Shown here: positions 11,076 through 23,693 of the stretch, piece by piece
How positions within the stretch are numbered: position 1 is the first letter of the stretch
How the letters are laid out: each line of letters starts with the position of its first letter
NCBI RefSeq assembly: GCF_964204645.1
Contig: NC_134025.1
Coordinates: 10,483,001-10,547,000, forward strand
DNA: 64,000 bases
Source: Tubulanus polymorphus
Taxonomy: Eukaryota; Nemertea; Palaeonemertea; Tubulaniformes; Tubulanidae
Direction of reading: 5' to 3'
Notes under the pieces: model-generated
The model's database searches: none
What the model was told of the DNA's origin: nothing
The model's input: the letters and a program-made list of their open reading frames with translations, nothing else
Made by a program: the position numbers and the translations under genes

Positions 11076-14000
11076 ATGGCGGACACAACGAGCTCTTCTA
11101 CCTCGGACGCGGTCGAAATGTCTTCGAATCCTGACGAATTTAAAAGAGTGAAGACGAAAAAGAGTAGAAAACGAAAGATAGATACAAGCGAAGATACCGA
11201 ACCAGCCATGGATACCACAGAATTACCCCCGAAACGTCCGTCATTTCCACAAATCAGTGGCGAAAAATTGAAGGTGAATTTACTTCCGGGTTTTGGAACC
11301 ACATGTTTTCTAAATTTTAGTAGCATTGTTTGTTTACGTTTACCTTGGATCTTCGGATCTTGGCTTTCTAAGACTTTGCCTATTGAATTGTCTATTTAAC
11401 CACAGGATAGAACGGCCTTTGAATTGTAGCCCACACGTCAAATAACTCTGTTCAGTCTTTGGTTCCATTCATTATTTGAAGTGTGGTGCCAGGCAGAGTA
11501 GAGTAAGTTGGGGGTCGTGGTCACACTTGGATTCTGGAACTGCATTTGCAATTGTGAAATCAAAGCTAATCTGTCAACTTGCCTAAGTTTTTATCAGATA
11601 AATCGTCAAATTACTTTAAGTCATTATTTTTGAGTTCCTTTGCCGTTTGGGTATTTCCAATTCAATTTCCTAAGTTTCGGATCAGATAGATCAACTTGAA
11701 AAAATGAGATCATCCCAGCTATGATTATTAAGTTTGACTGCATGTTCATGTATACGAATTCATATGTCTGTCTCTGGACAGAAAAGATAACATGTTAATT
11801 AGCAAAAAAAATATGTATGCCTGTTTATTATTTTCTAGTCTGGAAAAACGGGCACTCAGAAGGTTCCAGTACCCGCGCATCGATACACACCGCTGAAAGA
11901 GAATTGGCTGAAAATATTTACACCGATAGTCGAGCATTTACACCTTCAAATCCGCTTCAATCTGAAAACTAGAAATGTCGAACTAAAGGTAGACATCGAT
12001 TTCATCGAAACCCACTTTATCCGAATTATTACGCCCAATAGTCAAAAGCATTCCATCTTGAGCTTAGCTTGACTGCTTGTTGATTAGGAAATGATTTTTG
12101 ATGTCTTTCAGACGTGTAAAGAAACTACTGACATCGGTGCGTTGCAAAAAGGTGCCGATTTTGTAAAAGCCTTCACGTTAGGTTTCGAAGTAGACGACTC
12201 TTTAGCCTTGGTTCGATTGGATGATCTTTATCTGGAATCGTTTCAAGTCACAGATGGTAAGACTAGGAGAGTATTTCCTAACTAACCCCTTAAAGGATGG
12301 GCGGAATCTTTTTAAGGACGTGAAAAACATGAATTTTGTGCAATTATTTGAAACCCTGGGAAAATGGGAACCACAAAAAATTTGAATCTTTAAAGGGTTA
12401 AGATACCACTTGCCTCGGTGTTTAAGTTGAGTAGGACAATTTCAAACGTTTTGTTTGGGGGCAGGCCATAATGCGAGACAACCGGAGCCACTGCATCTGT
12501 TTCTTGTACAGGCTTAAACTCAATTATTTGTGAACTACAGTAGAACAGCTTTAAGTCGTAAAATCAACCGAAATTCCAAGGTCCCGATTTTTTCAGTTCA
12601 TTTTCCTATCAAAATCTGTCTCAAAGTCAGATTCAAGAAGTCGGAAATTTGACTAGGTCGGCTAGAATATATGTTCTGAAAGTTTCAAAGCAATGCATTT
12701 TTAGCCCACTTGGGACTTTAGTCCCAGCGGGCTATTGCGTTCACTTTTCGTCCGTCGTCCGCCGGAATCCAGTTATTTTGGGAAGTTTTTAAGACGCTTC
12801 AAGGTAATGTCTTGATATTTGGGTTACACATGTATCTACCCTAGACACATCTTCAGCCCAAAAACTGGCCCTGTCAGATTCAAGATGGCCGAATTCTGAG
12901 TCCTGTAGCTTCCTACTGGTTTGCCATTTCTCATTACAATTTGTGATGGGTATTCTTTGGAAAGGGATGTTTTATACCTGAGACATGTATTTTTCATTAG
13001 CCAATTATGACGCAATTGGCGGCCATCTTGGTGTCACAAGTACTCATTCGTAAGTGGGAAAAAGTTTTTCCACATTATATTGATACCTAAGTATATTTTG
13101 CTACCACAATCAATTAGAAAGTTGTAGCTCATAACGTGTTCTATGATTGTGGTGAGTTTCAAGGTAATTGGATTTCGTATATGGCCACCAGGGGCGTTGA
13201 ATAATACAATATCTTAGCATTTCTTTATTATATTCGTACCTATGCATATTTTGTAACCACAATCAATTGGAAAGTTGTAGCTCATGACATCATCTATGAT
13301 TGTTGCGAGTTTTAAGGACATAAGTTTTTCTATATGGTCACCAGGGGGCGTTGAATAGTAGAATAACTTAGTATTTCCTTATTATATTGGTACCTAGGCA
13401 TATTTTGTTACCATGATCAATTGCAAAGTTGTAGTTTATGACATGTTCTATGATTGCGGTGAGTTTCGAGGTCATTGGGTTTTGAATATGGTCTCCAGGG
13501 GGCGTTGAATAGTAGAATTACTTAGTATTCTCTAAGTCAGTCGTCTAATTTCAGTTCTTTTTAAAAAGATCGTCACCGGCGCGCATCGTATGTTTACAAT
13601 AGTAGTCGGCTATATAATAGAGTATTGATCCCGTGTCACTCATTTGTTGGGGTTAGGGTCGTAATCTGTAGCTAACTCGGGTTTTTCGTAGAAAACCCCC
13701 AAAATCCAACTTACTCATAATCAGAATTTTTCTAAGTCGGACATTTTACCGTGGTCCCAACGTGTCCGACTTACACCAGTTCTCTTGTATGAAAGAATTA
13801 TCGTAGCATTCTTAGTCTCCTTCTCCATAATTGTAATGCCCTACCTACCCAAGGGTCTACTTACTCTAACACATTCCTTATCTGTAATTCCGCTGCAGTG
13901 TGCCTGGACTAAATAATGTCTAAATAACTGAATCCAGATAGAAATACATGTAGGTGTTGCTATTGAAAAATATCCTTTTTACGACTCATAATACCAGCAG

Positions 14001-14575
14001 TTAGGTGCACATGCATGCAACTGGGCCCTCAAGATCAAATTATGATGTTGGCTCGTGTATCTTTTGTATGGCGTTGATAATTCTGCTCAGCATGATAACT
14101 GAATGGCATGTGTAATCATTCTTTCAGTGAAACCATTAAAAGGTGATCATTTAGCTCGGGCGATCGGACGAATAGCTGGAAAAAATGGAAAAACCAAGTT
14201 TACGATAGAAAACGTTAGCAAAACACGTATTGTGTTAGCCGACTCGTAAGTACCTATACTAAAAAAAATGCAAAAATGATTTCTTTATTTATTGAATAAC
14301 AGTACGTTCAAAGTTTTAATTTTCCATTTGCAGAAAAGTACACATCTTAGGATCTTACCAGAACATAAGAGTAGCCAGAACAGCAGTGTGTAATTTAATA
14401 TTAGGTGTGTAATTTTTTGCTGTCATATCTTTTTGTCATGTCTAATACTTTGATTCAGTTGTCGTGATTTGAGAGATTTTAATACTTTCTGCGTATCTTA
14501 TTTGTAGGAAGTCCTCCATCGAAAGTTTATGGTAATCTACGAACTGTTGCTGCCCGATCCTCTGAAAGATTTTAA
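11076..14575 (+). CDS. PNO1: RNA-binding protein PNO1 (partner of NOB1)
   Basis: Six exons: 11076-11273, 11839-11988, 12112-12256, 14128-14245, 14334-14404 and 14508-14575. They join in frame to 249 residues, the usual family length. The N-terminal exon is acidic and lysine-rich with a KKSRKRK nuclear-type signal and PPKRPSFP. Then come [54 protein letters not shown], and the KH-type core [18 protein letters not shown] with its GKNG loop. It ends [12 protein letters not shown] ... SSERF. PNO1 (Dim2/Rrp20) binds pre-18S rRNA near the 3' cleavage site and works with NOB1 in 40S maturation. The start has a good context (AAAATGGCG). Intron 3 is large (1.87 kb) and filled with repeats. Gene identity is very secure. 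Confidence 0.97.
12703..13534. repeat. Dispersed repeat with three 153-bp internal units in PNO1 intron 3
   Basis: Begins with the hairpin-forming TTGGGACTTTAGTCCCAG, followed by GGGCTATTGCGTTCAC and a TCCGTCGTCCGCC run. Downstream, three diverged units start at about 13075, 13228 and 13382 (period 153-154). Each carries TACC(T)A(A/T)GxATATTTTG, AAAGTTGTAG, TCTATGATTG and CCAGGGG(G)CGTTGAAT. It has no coding capacity. The opening sequence resembles a repeat I have seen in other invertebrate genomic sequence, but I cannot name the family. Confidence 0.75.
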
Positions 14576-14601
14576 TTTGTTCGTTTTTTTTTTTGTTTGA
14601 T

Positions 14602-14607
14602 AATAAA
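14602..14607 (+). terminator. Probable polyadenylation signal of PNO1
   Basis: AATAAA lies 26 bases after the PNO1 stop codon and is the first such hexamer downstream; a T-rich stretch precedes it. Confidence 0.6.
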
Positions 14608-17600
14608 ATTATTATAGAAAGGAAATTAGTCATTTTCTTATTCATTTCGGAACTTTTTAACTTCAAAATCCGAGGTTTTTTATGACCCATACGACTCCTT
14701 GATTCCTTCTAAACGGAAAATGCTTTTTAAGGTGCTTGAAACTCCTTTGATTTGAGCAAAATGCCAGGAGCTCCTTCAAAACAGCTTCAATCTAGAAAAT
14801 TGGACAATTCGAAATTTTTGTAGTTGTACGGTTAACTGCGTCTAGATCTGTACAGTCTGGATTTGGTTTTACTCAACCAAGTTAACCGGTTGTCTTAAGA
14901 TGATAGAAATGTGCTTACAAATTCGCCGAATTAAAATGGTTTACCTAGCCATTTTTCCTCAAACAAGTTAGGAGATAAGTACAGGTTGTCAATAATTTGT
15001 AGGAGAACCCGTAACGACGACTGGCATTCAGACTGGTTTACCGAGATAAACTACTGATTTAGGTGGCGCCTACTGTAAATGGGATATGAAAGTGATGCAG
15101 GCGCTTCCTCGAAATTTGAAATTTTCTCGTACATCCAGGATGATTGATCTGTAGGGATTCTGTGTCCGTACACGGTGACAACCAGCACGTAATGCGTTAA
15201 CGTATTTCAGTTGCAGCTGTATTAGATCTGAAGAGAGCATGTGTCCTGTACATCCGTCTGCATGTAATATAATAGGAAACACATTGTCATAAGCTAAATA
15301 AAAAACGAATGTGATGTGTATATGGTCTGCATACAAGAGACGTCAGTATATCGAACATAATGCTTTCATCCCAGTGGCAATGTTGACACGGCATACGTTG
15401 CGTAAGTCGGAACTTTTTGGGACCAAGAAAGATCCTCTGACTTAAAGAAAAAGTCAGACTTTAAATAAGTCAGCCTCTTCCGAAAACAAAGACTTGAGAA
15501 TTAATTTCTGTAAAACGGAAAATTAAATCAACATCTACAAGAAATAATTCAAAAACACTGAAATATTTCTTTTGTAAATTTCTTTTCTAATACACTAACC
15601 ACAACTAGAATAACGACTTTTGACATGTATCGTCGATTACAAGCCAGGAACAAGGAAGGGAAGAAATCAAACTGTAATTGGATGCCCTCCGACCTTCGGT
15701 GAGTGATTTTAACTGATTTGTGGGGACCAAGAAAAGTACTACGAGATCGGCGAGTTTCCGACTTATGCAATCCGACTTTGGATGAATTCCATTGAAAAAG
15801 GGAAGAAAAATTCAGGACAATCAACATTATCCATTCTCGCCGATCCGACTTACGCAATGTTAAGGCAACTGAATCTTAGGTTTTGTGGAATGCCATTATT
15901 TCTCTACCGAGGCAGGGAATCACGAAGGAAATCACGCTTTCCCCGGAACGTAGACCACAGTCACGAAGATTTGTGATGAAGTCACGATGTTCAGCAAATG
16001 AAAGAATAAAAAAAGTCAGTTTCCTGACATTCTGTAATTTATTTCCTTACATAAGTTCAATGCTGCCCGATACCCCTACTGAGATTCTACTTATTTCATC
16101 GCTATAGGCCACATCATGGACATTATTACCGGTATTCTAATCAAACCACAGAATCAATCGAAGATGTACATAAAGAATGTTGAATTTGAAATGTCGGCAT
16201 TGATTTTTGGCGGACCAGAAATTCTTCAAAGTGGTACCCAAATAATTTTTTTCATATTTTTCGGCCCAGTTCCTTAGACTACCTATTGTATAGAAAAAAA
16301 TATATTATTAATATATTTATTTACACTTTTTGGTGACCGGTAGTTGTCAAAATATGTCATTCATCTCCATGAATTCTCAAATGGTAATAACTGATAGATA
16401 CCCAAAATAACAGCTCCAATTTGATTTATGTAAGATATGTATTTGAAGAGTAAAACAAAAAAAAAACTGGAATGATTTCTCTCTGCTAAGTCAACAGAAG
16501 ATCAGAGACTCTCTTAAACCTGTCCCTGGTGTACATCCCGGAGATGATTTGATTTCTACTGAAACGGGTTTCGCAAGAGTTAGATATTCAATTATTCGAC
16601 GATTTTCCCCGAATGAACACTAGGATTATGTATGCACACCTGGTCAATGCGCAGGGCCCAGTTCCACAGTTCGGAGTTAAAATTTGACCCTGAGTTAACT
16701 CATTGAAAATGAACTAATTTCAATTCAGAGTTAACTCTAACTCACAACTGTGGAACTGGGTCCTGATTTACAGACTTATTAAGGCCTGAATCAATCTATG
16801 TAACAGTGTAGTTGGGACCATACTGTTTTACTAAAATAACATATGTATGTATGTCCAGAGGCTAGTGGTGCAGTCGAAGACTCAAGCTACTTTTCGTTCC
16901 AATAAATAATACTCAATCTAACAATATATCTAGAACAGTTTTATATCAAGAGTCATACGATTTACGTTTATGTGTAGGCCTATACATATTCAAACATTCA
17001 GTTAACATATAAGTACTAAAAATAAATATTTCAACAACAAACTCCTTAACAGATATACAATGAAATCGCTATCATTAATCGAGTTTTTATTCTATCACAG
17101 AAAATTTGACTAAAGGCGTAAAGTGTTGTAGAAGGAGGAACGATATTCAACGTAAATATTACGAACCCACACAATGTAGGCTTATAGTATTCCGATATAA
17201 CATTGTCACATTGTGTAATGTAAATAAACACATATATATGACAGTAACAACGACTAGGCTATATGTACTTAAAACAGTTCCGCAACTATTAATTAATGCC
17301 GAAAATGATTCCGTTAGATTAACAAGTGCGTCGGGTAACGGCTGTTAAAATAAAATATTTAGCAAACCTTCCAGAATGCATTAACGCGCGTCAAAACGAG
17401 AAAGCCCTTTTAGAGGCATTGCTGAAAAATTGCTTCTTGTGTGAGTGTTTGTTATACATGGCCTGAACAACCCGCAAAGTTGTACGTAACTCACGATTAT
17501 TCATCGTAATTAAAATCAGTGCTCATTAGTAAGGATGTTTAGAAAACATATGTAATTAGAACTAAGTATCATTCTCAATTTAATGAATTATAAAAGAACA

Positions 17601-19123
17601 TGGTTGAAATAGATTTAGAAATTCAGCTGCTGAGCGACGACTAGGCAAATATATTTCTGTCTACTCTATCCTCGCCATTCCAATAGTTCCTAGGGGTATA
17701 ATGTCGACATATTGATTTCTTGAAATCTATAGGCTGTCGTTATCGATATTGTCTTCTTGGTGCCAGGTGTACGTTATTTACTAGAATTATTATAATGCGG
17801 TTTTCAGAAACAATTTCCTATTCAGCGATATGGCTACATTTCATTTCACGCATTGCCTGTAAGCTCTACTAGAAAAGCTAATGTATTGAAATTCTCCATG
17901 CACCAACTACAATTACGACAACGAAAATGTCCCTTCATCTTGCCGTTTCCTTGGATATACTCCGTATACTCCAAGCTGTTTTCAAATTTTCGGCGTCCAC
18001 TGCATCCAGTTCAATACGTGTGGGTTAAGTATTAAATAAGACACGGACTAAGTTATCATTGTATCGCGGACAGTAAACTGCGTCCAAATGATAACAAATT
18101 CCAGTAGAACTAGTTTTCAACTGATGAGTATATTTTCAATCAGATGTCGGTTACATTTCTGATTCGATACACATTTCCAGTTGATCCACTGAGAGTCAGG
18201 AGTGAATTGAATCTTATACAACGATTTTTTCTTTCTTATTTTTGCCGTATTATCATCGATCTTTGATGAAGTCAAGGTTTTTTATGATGATTATACGTCA
18301 CAGAGTCACAGAGGCAGTGGTATTCGCAATGGCAGTGAGTGGCCAAAATGGGGTTGAAAATGTTCAATAAACAAATATATGGTAATCTATATGTGACTAT
18401 TACCATCAACTAATGACACTTGTACACAAAATAAAACAAATAGCTAAAAATCTCAATTAACCACATGATCACCCGTTCAACTATAAATAAGCCAATAAGT
18501 AACGAAATTGTAAAGATATGGAATATGCATAGAATATCTAACGTTAATGGTTTGAACCCAGAATCAACTATTTCCAATTACTAAACTAGACTAAACTGCT
18601 TAATATAGTCAAAATACGTCAATGTGAAACTATACGTACTTGGCATTTTTGTAATGTGGTATGAATGACCGAATCACCGAATGTCTCTAGTTAGCAGCGT
18701 ATAATCTACTTAATTATTACTTTTTTGATTGATAAAACGAGACAGCTTAAAACAACATCGCGAACAAGAAAAATATCTGTCACAGCATCGACACAGTTCC
18801 GAATTAGGTTCGACTTTGTCTATCTAGTATTTTCACGCGGCCACGCCCTAATTCAAACCTATGCAGCGGCCTGAATCCCTGAGCCTATGTTCACGAAGCG
18901 GATTTATCTAATTTGATGATATCTTGAAATCAAAATCTGAAATTGAAGCTTCGCTTAATTTCCCTTTCGTGGAACAGGGGTCCACGTGTTAGATTTCTTC
19001 GTTCTCATGCACATATACGACCATCTCAAATCATTTTAAAGTAACTAGTAACCGTTTAGACATCTACACAACAAAAACATTGACATTGTGTTATCATATT
19101 GGTGAAAGTTGTTCTGAAACGTG
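14608..19123. other. Intergenic region between PNO1 and the TMEM72-like gene
   Basis: These 4.5 kb have no supportable gene. Two parts stand out: repeats of the word AAGTCGG / CCGACTTA between about 15400 and 15865 (including GGGACCAAGAAA twice and CCGACTTACGCAATG), and the palindromic element at 16652-16765. The rest is AT-rich and unremarkable. Confidence 0.6.
16652..16765. mobile_element. Short palindromic MITE (CAGTTCCACAGTT family)
   Basis: 114 bp with terminal inverted repeats: left CAGGGCCCAGTTCCACAGTT, right AACTGTGGAACTGGGTCCTG. Inner words GAGTTAAAATTT, GAGTTAACTC and AGAGTTAACTC are also mutually complementary. A second copy is at 49746-49833. Confidence 0.8.
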
Positions 19124-22100
19124 TCATTTCTCCGGTACGATTTGACCGTTGCTGTATTCCTCGTCGTACTGTTGATACGACGTGTTCATATCGTTTGGAA
19201 CTCCCGGTTTCGGTTCCGGGGCAGCGTCTTGAGGTTTTATGTCACCGTTTTCGCCGGGATCGGTCGGCTGAGTGACTTCGTGTTTAATGAGGCTCACCTG
19301 CGGACTGGACACTTCCATGTAGCTGGCGTGCCGATGCGTTTTCTTCGTGCATCGGCAATATTTGAACGATTTCACGAAGTAAAGCATCGCCGCAACCAGC
19401 ATGAATACTCCTGAATAAGATAATAACAAACCAGTACTGTACAGCAGAAGGACAAAACAATAACTTGTGGCATCTAAAAAGGGGTTTAAAAATTTATGTT
19501 TTCATTTTCCTCAAAGATAAAGCGGGCTATAAGGCTAAAAATGATACCTTGTTTCTCCTTAACGGCTGGGTCACTGTGTAAATCGCAATAATAAAATTTG
19601 TAATAAGTTCATTTTTACAGCTGCCTGGTCTGTTACATGTAATTAGCTTGATCAGGATTTTAAAAAAAAGTAATGTACAGGGTAGATAGGCGGCCGGCCG
19701 GGTCAACCTTTAAGCCCAGGAGAAAGGAGAAACAAGGTATCAGCCTTTAGTCAGTTTATTTGACCATGGGCTCTTAAGCGAATCGTTTTTGAGTCCATGG
19801 TAGTGATCTTTTAACCGGAGACTTTATTACTCTCGGCTAGAGACGCTACAAAGTGTGGTCTATATACATTTCCGAACTAATTGCACAGCATGAAATAAAT
19901 AATTAATACAATGATTGTATTGTGATTGTATAGATTGTGTAGGTTTTGCTTACCGCATATCACTCCCAGGAGGACAGTTTTTATAAAACACGGAATGGCG
20001 GCCGCTGTGTAAATGATAGTTTTTCTCCAATTATCGAGCCAGAGAATGCACTTCCAAAGACAACAACAACAGCCACGATCCCTTCATGAATAAAATTTAG
20101 AAATGCTATCATTTTAATGTGGAATTTGATTGCATATACATATTTTGCGATGTAATCTCCAAACCGCTTGATTCAAAAGAAAATGAATCATCCAGACGAT
20201 CATTAGTTGGCCTCTCAGATTGCGGGCTTGGGAGGTTCCTCTAACGTTTGTAAATTCATCACTCTGGTGGTTAAACCCTTAAACTTCAGGGCCGTAATAT
20301 TTTTGGGGGGAGGGGCAGAAAAGCCCAAAGAAGGGTAGTTCTATTGTATATAACAATAATGTTTGCAAAAATGGCACTTTTCAAAAATTTCTGGGGGCAA
20401 CTGCTTCACTTGCTAGGTACGGCCCTGACCTTAAAATCGAACAGAAATTAACCAGTGGTTTATAACAAAATCAATTCTTGATTTGTTTTTTGCACCGATC
20501 GAAGACTTTTTTTAAAACGTTCAACGCATTGTTTTTATATTAATCTGGCTCTAATCATTCACTGCCTGTCTCTCGTCGATTGCAATTCAACAGCATCAAC
20601 AAACGGCTTTCGGATTTCATTATGAATTTCTATTGCAACAGCTGCAAACGATTGAACATATACTCGATAGCTGCAATCGATTGATTCTAGAATTGTTAGT
20701 GTGCACAGTCGTTTATTAGAAATCTATAACTAATACACCGTGGATTTTTCTAAGCTTATATCACGTCCAGTTCGCAATCAATTTACGAAACCAAATTGTT
20801 GACGCTATTCTAAATTGTAAGCTGTTCCATTAGACAACTAAAACACCGACGATCATATCGAGCTAAAACGGACGTGTCGTTCCTTTAGATGATCGGAGGC
20901 GATTTAAACCAATTGGTTGACGGAATAAGCCGGGCGTCCACCTTTTCCCCATTGTTTAATGCAGTAAAATATCTAATTTCTATCAAAGGAAAGGTTTGAT
21001 ACCATAGCCAAGTATGTTTCAACTATTGTTTGATAATTTTCGTTCAGGAAACAATCCCTATATTCCTTTGTATTACAAATATATGAATTACTTGCATATG
21101 ATTTGTGGCACATTCGACCATGAGAGTTTGATCCATAATGCAAAAATAATCTATTCAAAATATATGCCATGATCTAATCGGAATATGCGTACTTTATTAC
21201 CATACTTACTCGGGACAACAAATGCACTTGTCGATCAACCATATTAATTCGAGCAATGATGTGAGGATAGCTGCGCCTCTTAAAAAAAAAATTAAAAGCA
21301 CAAGTTATACATGATTTCTAGATGGGGAAAAACGTGTACAGAACCCTTAACCGCTTTTAGACACTAAGAACTGAACTGCAAATGCTTTATAAGTACCCTT
21401 GTTAACATGTGTCCTGGTATACGTTGAATAAAAATTATGTTCATGTTCGAAATATTTTCGAGAGATTTCATATTTTTTCTTTGTTGGACACCTCGATCAT
21501 CCAGGGTAGAGATTCGATGCATTAACGTAGCTAATGAACTCATTTTACGTGAAGTATCAAATCAAACCGATTACGTGCAATCTTGGAGTAATCATTTGAT
21601 TAGAAATGATTACTAGGTGATTCCGGAATATTTCTATATTTTCATAAAAATTTTTAGTCATTAATTATGTGAAAATTTACATTTGCAGCTTATCACGACG
21701 GATACTGAGATCAAATGATCCTCCAATATGACGCTTAATTTCAGTACATCAATCCGCGAATTTTAAAGACAGAATTTGACTCTTCTAGCGTCAAATAATT
21801 GGAAATCAACACATTTCAAATGAAGAAAATTCATAACTTTTAACTGGTATAGTAAACCTTAGAATTGGGATAGTCGTGCTATGTTTCGCTTGAGAAAGAC
21901 TTAACGCATAATTTCGCCCGAATAGAACAATCGAAAAGCACTACTTACAGCAAATACCAGCCTATAAATATATGACCCTTGTGAGCTTCTAATATCTTTA
22001 TTGTCGATGCCCAGAGCGCTGCGAACGAAAAAATAATCGTCAACTTAATTTGATTGCTTGGTCGGTCGCATTTAACTAATTGCCTGTATGCATGTAATAG

Positions 22101-22658
22101 CATACCAATAGGCTGTATTACAACAAGTGCATATTACAGTGAAATATCACTGACACCAAAGATACATAAAGATCTTCTTTATGTCGGGGTGTGACCCCGG
22201 TCTCCTTTTTAAATCAAAGTACCGCATTTTTTGGTTCCAATCTTTCTCATAATGTAGAAATTTTATGAATATTTTGCCATTAAAGTTCCAGAAAACGCCG
22301 CTCTCAAGCTTCGAATTTCAAAAATTAATCTAAGAACATTTAAGCAATTTTAAGAATTCAGAAATGATGTATGGTATATATTTTATCAATTCTGATCCCC
22401 TTAGAAAATCCCCGTGACGCCCCTGATTTACTTATAATCGTAAACACACAATTTACCTGCCACCAAAACGACGCCCCACAATCGCGAAAATAAAGTGATG
22501 TATCTGAGGCAACACGGAGTATCTTCGTCCAATTCGATGAATCGGGTAACCCGTGGTTGATCCGGTGCTCTTTGGGCTAATGATGAGTCAGCTGTTGGTC
22601 GCATCGGACCAGGCGTCGTAGGCGAAGCCGGCGGGCTCTCCGCTCCCCTATCTGCCAT
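19124..22658 (-). CDS. Four-pass membrane protein, TMEM72-like
   Basis: Five minus-strand exons: 22658-22457, 22018-21949, 21278-21210, 20081-19954 and 19410-19124. Phases 1, 2, 2, 1 all agree, giving 251 residues. The N-terminus is proline/alanine-rich and cytosolic-looking (about 1-50). Four hydrophobic helices follow: SRLWGVVLVAGALWAS (about 57-75), HIFIGWYLLGAAILTSLLELIWLI (about 83-105), TIIYTAAAIPCFIKTVLLGV (about 135-155) and GVFMLVAAMLYFV (about 157-170). A cysteine cluster (CICC, then GCCCCLWKC) lies between helices 2 and 3. The tail is basic (CRCTKKTHRH), then proline-rich and acidic. Helix order, the RLWG/RLLG start and the short loop before a basic tail recall vertebrate TMEM72, but identity is low, so I leave the symbol blank. 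TMEM72 itself has no well-defined biochemical role that I know. The exon 4 acceptor (CATGAAG) is pyrimidine-poor but needed by phase. Confidence 0.75.
19533..19745. mobile_element. MITE, GGCTAAAA-TGATACC family, copy 1
   Basis: Left end GGCTAAAAATGATACCTTG followed by TTTCTCC; right end GGAGAAACAAGGTATCAGCC, its near reverse complement. The inner sequence includes AGTAATGTACAGGGTAGATA. It lies in intron 4 of the TMEM72-like gene. Related copies are at 24895-25078 and 51211-51417. Confidence 0.8.
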
Positions 22659-23693
22659 ATTTTTTGCGCGCTCTCAGCTTAATTCCTATCCGGTCTAACC
22701 CTTATCCGAAGTAAAATTCGATTGTAACACGCGTTCGGATGATCACTAAATTACATAGATTTTGTCGACATACATAATATAACATGCACTAATTTACATC
22801 GGAATTAACGAATTCCTAAACGATGTGTATATGAAATCGCTGCGTATACTAACTGTCCGGCTGGGACAATATGGTGAATAACATAATGTTTAGACGCGAC
22901 GTAACGTATGTTTGCGCGACACACTCTATCAGTAATGGTGGCAGGGTACACACGTTCGCCCAAGCCGTCGCGCAAAAACCTAGTACTATAAATATAACTC
23001 ATCATCGATTTGCGAATAAAGAACCGGTGTGTGTTGAATAACTGATGTTCACGGGATCCAAAGAGGAAGATTCACCGCGAACAGATGCTTTACAGAGCGA
23101 TTGACTTCCTCCTAAAGTCTGGCGCCTGTTGCTCAACTAGGATTTCATTGTTGCCAGGCGTGGATCAGGGCTGGGTGCTTTATGTGCTAGAGAATTCGAC
23201 CCTTGGAAAATTTCCCTTGTTATTTTTTCAGTAAGTTGAGTCACGGCCGCAAGGCTGGTATTTTTTAGGTGACCAAGCAGTAAAAACGCTGGACTGCTGA
23301 GACTAATTTTCCTAATTTTCTGGGGAAGGACCCCCCTCCTGAACATCGTTTCGAGAAAATATGCCAGCATGGGGAGTACCGGCCGCAACGACCCCGCCCA
23401 TGTTTGGCAATTGCACGCCGTGTAGGAATGATTAATCGTGCCCATCCTACATGATCCTTCATTAGCTGAAACGAATTCAAATCGAATTAAAACCCTACAT
23501 TAGCCATTTCGGAGCCATGCGCAATTGATCTATCTACATGTACTACAGAGTACAAAATTATTTCGGAGCTATCCTTATTACACTTTATTTTGATAGGGGG
23601 TGATTCGGTCGATTTTCATACCCGGAAATAAATAAATAAATGAATACATATTGGTCCTATGTTTGCCGAGTTTTTCAATTGTTTGCAGTTAAA
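22659..23693. promoter_or_regulatory. Divergent intergenic region, TMEM72-like / COA8
   Basis: About 1035 bases separate the start codons of the minus-strand TMEM72-like gene and plus-strand COA8. It must hold both promoters. I see no TATA box or strong element. Open frames on the minus strand (22805-23005, 23137-23480) show no domain features. Confidence 0.5.

Noticed and set aside
14608-19123. Short frames at 15070-15336, 15549-15857 and 17046-17348
   Set aside because: They overlap AAGTCGG-type repeats or AT-rich DNA and have no coding character or neighbouring exons.
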